In this document: piece by piece, positions 44,038-54,377 of the stretch | How positions within the stretch are numbered: position 1 is the first letter of the stretch | How the letters are laid out: each line of letters starts with the position of its first letter | Assembly (NCBI GenBank): GCA_945859605.1 | Contig: OX243818.1 | Coordinates: forward strand, 33,400,507 to 33,464,506 | Direction of reading: 5' to 3' | Length of the DNA stretch: 64,000 nucleotides | From: Lumbricus rubellus | Lineage: Eukaryota; Annelida; Clitellata; Crassiclitellata; Lumbricidae | Position numbers and translations under genes: made by a program | The notes under the pieces: generated by a model | Databases searched by the model: none | What the model was told of the DNA's origin: nothing | What the model saw: only the letters and a program-made list of their open reading frames with translations

Positions 44038-47000
44038 CGGTTATCTGTCTATTGAAAGGCACTGGATTACACAATCATGTCTATAGAAAGGCACTGGATT
44101 ATATCTGTCTATTGAAAGGCACTGGGTTGCATATGCCGATTGAATGGCACTGCATCACACCTGTCTGTTGAAAGGCACTGGTTTATATCTATCTGTTAAA
44201 TGGCACTAAATTACATCTGTCTATTGGGCACGACGTTAAACTGCATCCGTGCTCCGCCACAGGGAACCAACAACGTCCCTGTGCCGGTCCTAAGCCCGGA
44301 CAAAGGAGGAAGGTTTGCCAGATGGGTGGCGATACACTGGCAGGAAAAGATCAAGACGATTGAAATCCGCAAAAACCACGACACAAGCGACATAGCGACC
44401 CAGATGCTTCAAGGTGTCATGATGTGCAGCATTCTCTCATTTTGCACTCTCTCCACTGGTCACGACAGACCGGTGGAGAGAGTCGGAGGAGAGAGCATGG
44501 GACACATACGGGCATTGACCCAGGTTGTCCTTCATGCCTCTTTCCCATGATTCTCTTCAATGAGACAAGGTGGTCTAGCTGCTCCAAGATGTTTCTGGTA
44601 TGGAGCAGACCTGCTGACCGGACCGGTTGAGGCTGGGCAGCATGACGCGAGACAGACTCAGACAGAGAGTGGCGTCGGACTCCTACGCGCATTGAACCCA
44701 ATGATATTGATGATGATGATTGAATGGCACTGGATTACATCTGCCTATAGAATGGCACTGGATTACATCTGCCTATAGAATGGCACTGGATTACATCTGC
44801 CTATAGAATGGCACTGGATTACATCTGCCTATAGAATGGCACTGGATTACATCTGCCTATGGAATGGCACTGGATTACATCTCCCCATAGAATGGCACTG
44901 GATTACATCTGCCTATGGAATGGCACTGGATTACATCTGCCTATAGAATGGCACTGGATTACATCTGCCTATAGAATGGCACTGGATTACATATGCCGAT
45001 TGAATGGCACTGGATTACATCTGCCTATAGAATGGCACTGGATTACATCTGTCTATTGAATGTCACTGGATTACATATGCCGATTGAAAGGCATTGGATT
45101 ACATATGCCGATTGACAGGCACACGATTACATATGCCGATTAGATGGCACTGGATTACATCTGCCTATGGAATGGTACTGGATTACCGGTACATATGCCG
45201 ATTGAAAGGCACTGGATTGCATATGCCGATAAAATGGCCCTGGATTAAATCAGTTTATGGAATGGCGCTGGAGTACATCTGTTTATGGAATGGCTATGGA
45301 TTACATCTGCCTATAGAATGGCACTGGATTACATCTGCCTATAGAATGGCACTGGATTACATCTGCCTATAGAATGGCACTGGATTACATCTGTCTATTG
45401 AATGGCACTGGATTACATCTGCCCATAGAATGGCACTGGATTACATCTGGCTATTGAATGGCACTGAATAATATCTGCCTGTTGAATGTCACTGGATTAC
45501 ATCTGCCTTTTGAATGTCACTGGATTACATCTGCCTATTGAATGTCACTGAATTACATCTACCTATTGAATGGCACTGGATTACATCTGCCTATTGAATG
45601 TCACTGGATTACATCTAACTATTGAATGGCACTGAATAATATCTGCCTGTTGAATGTCACTGGATTACATCTGTCTATTGAATGGCACTGGATTACATCT
45701 GTCTATTGAATGGCACTGGATTACATCTGTCTATTGAATGGCACTGGATTACGTAGGCCGATTAAATGGCACTGGATTACATCTGTCTATTGAATGGCAC
45801 TGGATTACATCTGTCTATTAAATGGCACTGGATTACATCTGCCTATTGAATGTCACTGGATTACATCTAACTATTGAATGGCACTGAATAATATCTGCCT
45901 GTTGAATGTCACTGGATTACATCTGTCTATTGAATGGCACTGGATTACATCTGTCTATTAAATGGCACTGGATTACATCTGTCTATTGAATGGCACTGGA
46001 TTACGTAGGCCGATTAAATGGCACTGGATTACATCTGGCTATTGAATGGCACTGGATTACATCTACCTACTGAATGGCACTGGATTACATCTGTCGATTG
46101 AATGTTACTGGATTACATCTGTCTATTGAATGGCACTGGATTACATCTGTCTATTGAATGGCACTGGATTACATCTGTCTATTGAATGGCACTGGATTAC
46201 GTAGGCCGATTAAATGGCACTGGATTACATCTGTCTATTGAATGGCACTGGATTACATCTGTCTATTAAATGGCACTGGATTACATCTGCCTATTGAATG
46301 TCACTGGATTACATCTAACTATTGAATGGCACTGAATAATATCTGCCTGTTGAATGTCACTGGATTAATCTGTCTATTGAATGGCACTGGATTACATCTG
46401 TCTACTAAATGGCACTGGATTACATCTGTCTATTGAATGGCACTGGATTACGTAGGCCGATTAAATGGCACTGGATTACATCTGGCTATTGAATGGCACT
46501 GGATTACATCTACCTACTGAATGGCACTGGATTACATCTGCCGATTGAATGTTACTGGATTACATCTGTCTATTGAATGGCACTGGATTACATCTGTCTA
46601 TTGAATGGCACTGGATTACATCTGTCTATTGAATGGCACTGGATTACGTAGGCCGATTAAATGGCACTGGATTACATCTGTCTATTGAATGGCACTGGAT
46701 TACATCTGTCTATTAAATGGCACTGGATTACATCTGCCTATTGAATGTCACTGGATTACATCTAACTATTGAATGGCACTGAATAATATCTGCCTGTTGA
46801 ATGTCACTGGATTACATCTGTCTATTGAATGGCACTGGATTACATCTGTCTATTAAATGGCACTGGATTACATCTGTCTATTGAATGGCACTGGATTACG
46901 TAGGCCGATTAAATGGCACTGGATTATTTCTGTCTATTTAATGGCACTTGATTATTTCTGCCTATTGAATAGCACTGGATTACATCTGCCGATTGAATGG

Positions 47001-48527
47001 CATTGGATTACATATGCCGATTGAAAGGCATTGGATTACATATGCCGATTGACAGGCTCTGGATTACATATGCCGATTAGATGGCATGGGATTACATCTG
47101 CCTATAGAATGGTACTGGATTACATATTCCGATTGAATGGCACTGGATTACATATGCTGATTAAATGTCACTGGATTATATCTGTTTATTTAATGGCACT
47201 TGATTATTTCTGCCTATTGAATGGCACTGGTTTACATCTAACTATTGAATGGCACTGAATAATATCTGCCTGTTGAATGTCACTGGATTACATCTGCCTT
47301 TTGAATGTCACTGGATTACATCTGCCTATTGAATGTCACTGAATTACATCTGCCTATTGAATGTCACTGGATTACATCTGCCTATTGAATGTCACTGGAT
47401 TACATCTAACTATTGAATGGCACTGAATAATATCTGCCTGTTGAATGTCACTGGATTACATCTGCCTTTTGAATGTCACTGGATTACATCTGCCTATTGA
47501 ATGTCACTGGATTACATCTGCCTATTGAATGTCACTGGATTACATCTAACTATTGAATGGCACTGGATTATATCTGCCGATTAAATGACAAGGGATTACA
47601 TCTGTCTATGGAATGGCACTGGAGTACATCTGTCTATGGAATGGCACTGGATTACATCTGCCTATTGAATGTCACTGGATTACATCTGCCTATTGAATGT
47701 CACTGGATTACATCTGCATATTAAATGGCACTGGATTACATCTGCCTATTGAATGGCACTGGATTACATCTGCCTATTCAATGGCACTGGATTACATCTG
47801 CCTATGGACTGGCACTGGATTACATCTGCCTATGGAATGGCTATGGATTACATCTGCCTATAGAATGGCACTGGATTATATATGCCGATTAAATGACAAG
47901 GGATTACATCTGTCTATTGAATGTCACTGGATTACATCTGCCTATTGAATGGCAGTGGATTACATATGCCAATTGAAAGGCACTGGATTACATATGCCGA
48001 TTGACAGGCACTGGATTACATATGCCGATTAGATGGCACGGGATTACATCTGCCGATTAGATGGCACTGGATTACATATGCCGATTAAATGACAAGGGAT
48101 TACATCTGTCTATGGAATGGCACTGGATTACATCTGCCTATGAAATGGCACTGGATTGCATATGCTTATTGAATGGCACTGGATTACATCTAACTATTGA
48201 ATGTCACTGGATTACATCTGTCTATTGAATGACACTGGATTGCATCTGCCTATTAAATGACACTGGATTACATCTGCCTATTGAATGGCACTGGATTACA
48301 TATGTCTATTGAATGGCACTGGATTACATCTGCCTATTGATTATCACTTGATTACATCTAACTATTGAATGTCACTGGATTACATCTGCCGATTGAATGA
48401 CACTGGATTGCATCTGCCTATAGAGTGGCACTGGATTACATCTGCCTATGGAATGGCTATGGATTACATCTGCCTATAGTATGGCACTGGATTACATCTG
48501 CCTATTGAATGGCACTGGATTACATCT
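44038..48527. repeat. 28-bp satellite array with higher-order structure
   Basis: About 140 tandem copies of a 28-bp unit (consensus start 'ctggattacatctg', then 'cctattgaatggca'). Variant units (gtaggccgattaa, ggcactgaataatat, ctgttgaatgtc) recur in order. The marker acgtaggccgatt occurs at 45751, 46003, 46199, 46450, 46645 and 46898, that is spacings alternating 252 and 196, so a 16-unit (about 448-bp) higher-order repeat is repeated about 2.5 times. The array is split by the insertion at 44229-44722. Open frames across it arise because three 28-bp units make 84 bp; they are not genes. Confidence 0.95.
44229..44722 (+). mobile_element. Non-LTR retrotransposon 3' end inserted in the satellite
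   Basis: 494 bp interrupt the 28-bp array. The last part (gtggcgtcggactcctacgcgcattgaaccc, then gatgatgatgatt) matches the 3' end of the family at 26650-26935. Upstream frames (G-G-R-F-A-R-W…, and two WR-type C-terminal stretches) are short and broken. Confidence 0.65.
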
Positions 48528-48957
48528 CGCGACTATATAATAGAACTATATAGTACTAAGTCCACTTTTTTGAAAAATGAACCTAACGCTATATTCGTTA
48601 CCGTGATGACAATCATGGGCTATGTCCTCAGCCGCCGAGCTTAACGGGAAACGCTTTCTAAAGCTCTATATGCCAGTGCAGAATAGTTCCATGTCCATAA
48701 ATTTTGAAGGTCTTTAAAAGCTGTAAAGGCACATATCCACATCCAATAGAATGTGTAATTTCGTATCACGTGCCTTTTAGATAGAACCGCAAACGAGGTA
48801 TGTGCTAAATTGTTATACAGCGTTATGTCCATAGCCAACAGCAGTGAGAGATTAGAACACGTGACTCGGATATAAACCCATATAGCACTGAAGTTGTCTG
48901 TTAAAATGGCGACGCTCCGCCGCAGTAACAGGAGAGTAGTAGTTAATTGTGCCCTTT
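48528..48957. other. Spacer between satellite and Polinton, no recognised feature
   Basis: About 430 bp, no gene or element supported. Confidence 0.4.
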
Positions 48958-49215
48958 GAGGGTCTTTTATTTTCCTGAGGGGAGTGCTCGGTAGTACAGT
49001 GGTTAGCGAGCTAGACTGTCGACCAGTATAGGGTTAACAAGCTGAGGGTCTTTTATTTTCCTGAGGGGAGTGCTCGGTAGTACAGTGGTTAGCGAGCTAG
49101 ACTGTCGACCAGTATAGGGTTAACAAGCTGAGGGTCTTTTATTTTCCTGAGGGGGGTGCTCGGTAGTACAGTGGTTAGCGCGCTGGACTGTCAACCAAGA
49201 GGTCTTTTATTATTC
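48958..49215. repeat. 86-bp tandem repeat with tRNA-like module
   Basis: Three copies start at 48958, 49044 and 49130. Each begins gagggtcttttattttcctgag and contains ctcggtagtacagtggttagcg, which looks like the 5' half of a tRNA with an A box. No B box or acceptor-stem pairing follows. The third copy diverges near 49190. It lies just outside the Polinton genes and could be near the element's left terminus. Confidence 0.75.
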
Positions 49216-49405
49216 CACCCCTGATTCCTCCTCTTCTCCTTTGGGGGTCTTTTATTATTTCCTGATGTAAAGTTAACAACTTGACTTTTTTTTAAGAAGC
49301 CTGATATTGAAGATAAATTAAGTTAAAATGGTGCTAAAGGATAATCTGGGGTGTTTTCCATTGAAGAAACAATCAGCTAATAAACCAGTTAAAACCAGTT
49401 AAAAA

Positions 49406-50479
49406 TTAAGGTCGTAAGAATACTACCGAAAAGTCTCTAGCTAATATATTTAGTGCGATGTGCGAATAAGCGAATATCTCGAGAAAATCGGTATTGGTTA
49501 CGAAAATTATGCAACTACCGGTTGAATTGTTAAACGCAGCTCCCGTTCCCCCTCCGCCCGCAATTTGCATGTAATTCGCCCCATTTCTATACAGGTAGAC
49601 GTTACCAGGAGCGGTACTACTGTTACCAAATTCTATGTACGTCGAAACGAAATAGTATCCGGCTTTACCGGGAGTGAAACGGGTCATTCCCGCACTTATA
49701 ACACCATCGGTTTTGAATCTTACACTATCGAAAGTAACTATTGTGTGAGTTTTAGCGATTAAGAATTGCCAAGTTAAAGAATGAATGCTAAGCGCGGGAC
49801 CGATTGAGATAGAATCTACATACTGCTTCGTAGCTGCATCGCTGGCGCTGTTGGGTTCGTGTAGCCCCGTAATGTAAGCATCATGCATAAAGATGGACTT
49901 ATACACATTTATTTTAGACGGAGGAGTGCCATCGAGTGACTTAACCATCTCTAACATGATTTCATTGTTTATTCTAAAACGAAATCCATCCATCGATTGT
50001 AATGTAATAGGATTGTTTAACGAACATTGTAGTTTATTTCGTATACTACCTAAGAAAATAGTGAATTCTTTATTTTCTCCTCTCAAGTCCTTACAACCCA
50101 TTGAACGCAGACGATCGGAGCCAACGTTTAAGATTAGATCACCAGTCATGGTATCACCAGTTTTAGACACCTTCAATGTAACTTGTTCATCAACGTATTT
50201 CTTATTCGTCAAATGATTATCGTTGGACGGAGAATCGTCGTGATTCGTTATCAAATCAATGGCTTGACCCCAACTTAAGGCCTCATCCATTCCTGCTGTC
50301 AAAGGCTTCGTTGTGGGCAGTCCTTTAATTTTGTGACCACCCATTTTTAGATTTCCAGTCGCCGGATTTACCCCATCCAATCGGAGGAAACTGGCATTTA
50401 TTTGACTAAGAGTAACACCTCCAGCGATTACTCTTTGTGATGAACCAACATCGGTGTGACCGAATTTATCGACAGGCAT
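49406..50479 (-). CDS. Fibre-like protein with C1q-like C-terminus
   Basis: 357 residues. Residues 1-105 form a module shared (about 80 percent identical by eye) with the next gene, ending in N-K-K-Y-V-D-E-Q-V-T. Then come K-T-G-D-T-M-T-G-D-L and S-D-A-A-T-K-Q-Y-V-D repeats, the pattern seen in trimeric phage tail fibres, and a linking region. The last 130 residues look like a C1q/TNF-type jelly roll: F-T-P-G-K-A-G-Y-Y-F near residue 268, then alternating beta strands with Y-L-Y-R-N-G-A-N. By analogy it would be a trimeric surface fibre whose C-terminal head binds a ligand. It is the last gene of the - strand series. Assignment is from motif pattern only. Confidence 0.7.
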   Translation of the reverse strand: MPVDKFGHTDVGSSQRVIAGGVTLSQINASFLRLDGVNPATGNLKMGGHKIKGLPTTKPLTAGMDEALSWGQAIDLITNHDDSPSNDNHLTNKKYVDEQVTLKVSKTGDTMTGDLILNVGSDRLRSMGCKDLRGENKEFTIFLGSIRNKLQCSLNNPITLQSMDGFRFRINNEIMLEMVKSLDGTPPSKINVYKSIFMHDAYITGLHEPNSASDAATKQYVDSISIGPALSIHSLTWQFLIAKTHTIVTFDSVRFKTDGVISAGMTRFTPGKAGYYFVSTYIEFGNSSTAPGNVYLYRNGANYMQIAGGGGTGAAFNNSTGSCIIFVTNTDFLEIFAYSHIALNILARDFSVVFLRP

Positions 50480-50509
50480 TTTATATATAATAATAATTTT
50501 TAATGCAGA

Positions 50510-51280
50510 TTAGTCATCGTATACATATAATTGCATTACCTGAATCCCTCGTGGAGAAAAATCATCCACTTGCGTTGATGTAACTCTGTAATATTGATAC
50601 GCACCCATAGGTCTAGTAATATTACAAAATCTCGGAACAGCCGGTGAATTCGTTGAAGAAGGGAATATGGGTAATTTTTCAAACACTACTCCATCATTGC
50701 TAGCGTCAAAATCGAAATAAGATACAGATACGGTTTTCATCGCAATTCTCCAAATTTTAACTGGCTCAGGACATTTAATTTGTAACCAAGCCATTACTTG
50801 ACCTGAATTCCAAGCTGTGTTAACATCGTCCTTGAGATTAGTGAAAGCATGGTAGACTTTGCTTCCGGATAAACACTCACTGGCACTAGCAACGAATCCT
50901 GTCACACTTACATCAGCTTCCAAGGGAGGAATATATCCAACATGGCACTTTTTCAGAGATTTATCGACGTACTTTGTAACTTGTTCATCAACGTATTTCT
51001 TATTCGTCAAATGATTATCGTTGGACGGAGAATCGTTGTGATTCGTTATCAAATCAATGGCTTGTCCCCTACTTAAAGCTTCATCCATTCCGGCAGTCGA
51101 AGTATTCGTTACTGGGAGACCTTTTATCACATGTCCATTCATTTTTAAATTTCCAGTCGGCAGATTTGCTCCATCACATCGAAGAAAATTAGCATTTATT
51201 TGACTAAGAGTTACACCTCCAGCGATTACTCTTCGTGATGTTCCTCCAGCAGCGGTGTGACCAAATTTATCAACGGGCAT
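50510..51280 (-). CDS. Fibre-like protein with F5/8C (discoidin)-like C-terminus
   Basis: 256 residues. The first 105 or so residues match the N-terminal module of the adjacent gene (M-P-V-D-K-F-G-H-T, V-I-A-G-G-V-T-L-S-Q-I-N, N-K-K-Y-V-D-E-Q-V). The C-terminal 145 residues instead have an F5/8C-like galactose-binding fold pattern: G-F-V-A-S-A-S-E-C, Y-H-A-F, W-N-S-G, W-L-Q-I-K-C-P, A-S-N-D-G, then Y-Y-R-V-T and Q-V-M-Q-L-Y-V-Y. It lacks the long shaft of its neighbour. It starts 33 bases after the protease stop. Likely an alternative virion attachment protein, by inference. Confidence 0.7.
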   Translation of the reverse strand: MPVDKFGHTAAGGTSRRVIAGGVTLSQINANFLRCDGANLPTGNLKMNGHVIKGLPVTNTSTAGMDEALSRGQAIDLITNHNDSPSNDNHLTNKKYVDEQVTKYVDKSLKKCHVGYIPPLEADVSVTGFVASASECLSGSKVYHAFTNLKDDVNTAWNSGQVMAWLQIKCPEPVKIWRIAMKTVSVSYFDFDASNDGVVFEKLPIFPSSTNSPAVPRFCNITRPMGAYQYYRVTSTQVDDFSPRGIQVMQLYVYDD

Positions 51281-51313
51281 TTTATATATATATATATTTA
51301 TATATAATAATTT

Positions 51314-51736
51314 TTAATGCAAGCCGTTTATAACTTCTTGAAAATTCATTCCATCACCCACCATCTTCGTCACATACAGACACAAATGACCACAAAATAC
51401 TTCGTTATCGGGTTGTATTCGCTCGCTGTTATATAACACTGGACGGCGTAAATACTTTATCAGTTCCAGAGGAGGAGGAAGGCCGTAACTATCGAAATAT
51501 ATTTTCTCATTACCGCTCTTTAAGAAAGAGCACCAGTGCGAGCCCACCCCATTAGAACCATCTAGATTCAATATTCCACATTCATTCCGTCTAGGTTTCT
51601 TCGGTAGCTCGTCTCGTAAGAACACACCCCTAAAATTCGGAATATTTAGTTTCTTAGCCGCTTCGATTAGATCCACATTCGATAAAGCAATATTCGGTAG
51701 CACTACTCCACAAACATCGATTTGTTTGACGCTCAT
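51314..51736 (-). CDS. Adenain-type cysteine protease
   Basis: 140 residues, near the short end of the family. It shows the catalytic order of adenovirus-type maturation proteases: His67 in G-S-H-W-C-S-F, Asp82 in Y-F-D-S-Y-G, Gln108 in R-I-Q-P and Cys115 in F-C-G-H-L-C. Its job in this family is to cut capsid precursor proteins during virion maturation. It starts 16 bases downstream of the PolB stop. No frame break is visible, so it could be functional. Confidence 0.88.
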   Translation of the reverse strand: MSVKQIDVCGVVLPNIALSNVDLIEAAKKLNIPNFRGVFLRDELPKKPRRNECGILNLDGSNGVGSHWCSFLKSGNEKIYFDSYGLPPPLELIKYLRRPVLYNSERIQPDNEVFCGHLCLYVTKMVGDGMNFQEVINGLH

Positions 51737-51752
51737 TTATTTAATATAAACA

Positions 51753-54377
51753 TTAATTAAAAATTTTCAACGAGTAGTGACCATATGCCAAAGTATGAAT
51801 TCCATCCTCCATTATTACCCGTTTATCGTCATCTGCAGATAATGCAACTTTATTAATTTCTTCTGTATAAATATCGTGATGATAAGATCTAATAACATTC
51901 ATCGTTCGTTGTTGTTCTTTTTTAGTAAATAAGCAGTTTCTATAATCTTCGTGAGTAATAGTTTTCTGGACAACATTCTTCTTAATACCTTTACATTTCT
52001 TGTGCTCATCTCCAGCAGCCATCTTATAAGAATACAGCTTTGCTCGCAATCCGATAAATTCTTTTATCTGTTTCCCACTAGTTTCATCCTTGAACATTCC
52101 AATAACTTTTTTATTTACTCCAACCTCAATACCAGATGGATGATCTGTCGGGTATTCACTCGTGTCGAATCGAGCTGTAATATCTTCTGCGATATCTGAG
52201 TAAAAGTCTTCAGTTTTAATTTCGTATGTCAAAGAATCTGTATCGGTAAATAATAATTTAGCTCTATTTCCGTATTTATCCTTGATGTAATTGTAATGAA
52301 ATTCATACATCAGCGTTTTGCTCAAGTCTAATATACACATACCAAGATATATAGGTTTATTATAGTACAATTTAGTTTTTTTCATGTGAACGGCTATTAG
52401 ATTTTCATCGAAAATAGTACATCTCTCATAATTAGGTTTAGCGGCTAGTTCAATAGCCCTCTCCTCTTGACACACTAACTCTACATCAACACGATTTTCA
52501 ATGTTCTCACAAGTTTTTCCAAAGACACTGTTATTCATTAATTTGAAAAAGTCTTTCTCAAAGTCATTAGTAGCTTTCGTTCTAAGAGCTGTATTTAAAT
52601 CGATATACTTTTTCAACCAATCACTTTCTTCGAATAGTACACCTCTATGCACTTTTGTTATTTTCAAACCCAAGCTCTCATACAGCTTCAGATTATCGTA
52701 ATGCAGCACATACTTCTTTTTATGGTTTAAGTTTGGAATTAACTTTTTGACTTTGTTAATCTCAATGCTTTCGGGGGCTAACGGAAAATCGTTATGCAGG
52801 TTGTGTAACTCTTTAGGATATTCCAAATCAACTTCCAATATGCATGGAATACTTCTCCAATTATTTAATTCATCTTCGTTCATCCATTTGAACCCGTGAG
52901 TAGGTAAATTTTTGATCATAGCCCATCCATATAGATTATTCGCATCCAGGTAAGTAATAAATGTAGAATTTTCGTTACTATTGAAATCGCTCATATATTT
53001 ATTATTCGCTTTCCCGTAACGATTTGATATTGTGCTCACTCCTCCTCTCATCCCTTGCCTAAGCATCAGAATCATATCATAATCATTCAATAACTCCAAT
53101 TTCACGCCTGTCAATTTTAAAGCGGCATCCCAGGCTAAACCAGGAGATGTAAAATACCATGCAGGGTCAAGCGTATAGTTCTTCATACACACATCTCTAA
53201 AGTTTTCGAAAACATCGGCAAGTAACAGAACATCCGAAACGTTGTATAAATCGTGATATTCTCTGAATGTTTTGCATCCAAATTCCTTCCATACCGTTTT
53301 TGCATGCTCGTAGTCTTCATCGCTAATATTCGAATCATTTAGCTTAGAATAGAATGCGGATTTTGGTGGTAGTTCGGTTTCATTAAAGGTAGTAAATGAA
53401 TCGACGTAGTCATAAGGATATATGCCTTTTCTCAGCAAAAGATCGAGCTTCTTTCCAGTATATCGTTTCCCAATATTTTTACACTGGTCTTTGCTTAGGT
53501 TCCTCGATAAAGCATCAAGACTAGAAGCCATAAATTTAAAACTGTCGATAAAACGCAGTTGTCGCTTGACGGTAATCTCTTTTCCCTCTTTATTTACAAA
53601 CTTATCAACAACGACCTCTCTGCTAAAAGATATATACTTTTCCTCGTTATTAGGTATGCAATTAATTTTCTCTCCATTATTACCTCTCAGTTTCTTAATG
53701 AACAGATGACAATCGTACCCGGAAAGATTATGAAACACTACAGGGAAAAACTTGGGGACTTTATAGTTTACATTACAAATGTTATGAGCAGCCCCTCTAA
53801 ATTTACCGCTAAGATGACAGTGATCTCTCACTCGGTCTTCGCCCAACGGTTTTTCACAGATATGACATATAGTAGCTGTATCAAAACACTTCTTGTCCTC
53901 TTCTGTAAATATCATCTTCTTAGGGAATTTGAATTGATTATATATTCGTTTTATATTCTCTTCGAGTTTATCTACAAATATTTGACCAACATCATCATCT
54001 TCGCTTTCAGCCGTAAACGTCACAGGATCTTGTGAATATACACTATCGTCGAAACATTTTATGTGGTAACAAAAGGAGCTAGGAGTATGCTTTTGATATT
54101 TATTAGTGTACGACAACTCTGGATTTGGTTGACAAGTGTATATTGGTTTCACAAAAGACTCGAAATCTGCGTAGACTATAAAAGGAACTCTCATAGAATT
54201 GTTATAATTTTTAAAACTTAACATAGCTCCTGGTTCTGGCATTTCTATTTTTTGTTCGTTATGGTGTTTGCAGTACTCATTATGGTTGTTAAGCGCTTCT
54301 GTCGTTGTGAAACCATTCATACACCTTTTACAATAGTGCGCTGAATAATGCGAATTTGCTGTTCGGAACGTCATCAA
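51753..54377 (-). CDS. Protein-primed DNA polymerase B, main part
   Basis: 874 residues. A C2H2-like finger lies at about 16-36. The exonuclease motifs are Y-A-D-F-E-S-F (Asp71, Glu73), N-L-S-G-Y-D (217-222) and Y-N-V-S-D-V-L-L (378-385). A C-x-x-C…D-H-C-H…G-A-A-H-N-I-C-N cluster at 171-201 resembles an endonuclease VII-type HNH/zinc site. The polymerase motifs are A, D-A-N-N-L-Y-G (Asp478); B, K-L-M-N-N-S-V-F-G-K (612-621); and C, T-D-T-D-S-L (Asp712, Asp714). All catalytic residues are present. The frame is open upstream of this ATG back to an A7 run, and the preceding frame (54374-55486) carries the normal N-terminal part, so the gene is split by one base. It replicates the element from a terminal protein primer. 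Confidence 0.92.
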   Translation of the reverse strand: MMTFRTANSHYSAHYCKRCMNGFTTTEALNNHNEYCKHHNEQKIEMPEPGAMLSFKNYNNSMRVPFIVYADFESFVKPIYTCQPNPELSYTNKYQKHTPSSFCYHIKCFDDSVYSQDPVTFTAESEDDDVGQIFVDKLEENIKRIYNQFKFPKKMIFTEEDKKCFDTATICHICEKPLGEDRVRDHCHLSGKFRGAAHNICNVNYKVPKFFPVVFHNLSGYDCHLFIKKLRGNNGEKINCIPNNEEKYISFSREVVVDKFVNKEGKEITVKRQLRFIDSFKFMASSLDALSRNLSKDQCKNIGKRYTGKKLDLLLRKGIYPYDYVDSFTTFNETELPPKSAFYSKLNDSNISDEDYEHAKTVWKEFGCKTFREYHDLYNVSDVLLLADVFENFRDVCMKNYTLDPAWYFTSPGLAWDAALKLTGVKLELLNDYDMILMLRQGMRGGVSTISNRYGKANNKYMSDFNSNENSTFITYLDANNLYGWAMIKNLPTHGFKWMNEDELNNWRSIPCILEVDLEYPKELHNLHNDFPLAPESIEINKVKKLIPNLNHKKKYVLHYDNLKLYESLGLKITKVHRGVLFEESDWLKKYIDLNTALRTKATNDFEKDFFKLMNNSVFGKTCENIENRVDVELVCQEERAIELAAKPNYERCTIFDENLIAVHMKKTKLYYNKPIYLGMCILDLSKTLMYEFHYNYIKDKYGNRAKLLFTDTDSLTYEIKTEDFYSDIAEDITARFDTSEYPTDHPSGIEVGVNKKVIGMFKDETSGKQIKEFIGLRAKLYSYKMAAGDEHKKCKGIKKNVVQKTITHEDYRNCLFTKKEQQRTMNVIRSYHHDIYTEEINKVALSADDDKRVIMEDGIHTLAYGHYSLKIFN

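Noticed and set aside
44859..47948. Open frames of 66-92 codons with repeated peptides in the satellite
   Set aside because: They are produced by the 28-bp repeat read in three frames; no start context, domain or conservation.
44038..48527. CRISPR-like array
   Set aside because: No constant repeat with unique spacers; units are contiguous 28-bp satellite copies in animal DNA.
48990..49030. tRNA gene in the 86-bp repeats
   Set aside because: A box-like half only; no B box and no acceptor-stem pairing.
54374..54377. Two separate coupled polymerase genes (ATGA overlap)
   Set aside because: The downstream frame stays open to the A7 run and the upstream frame ends in unrelated residues after it, so a single interrupted gene is more likely.
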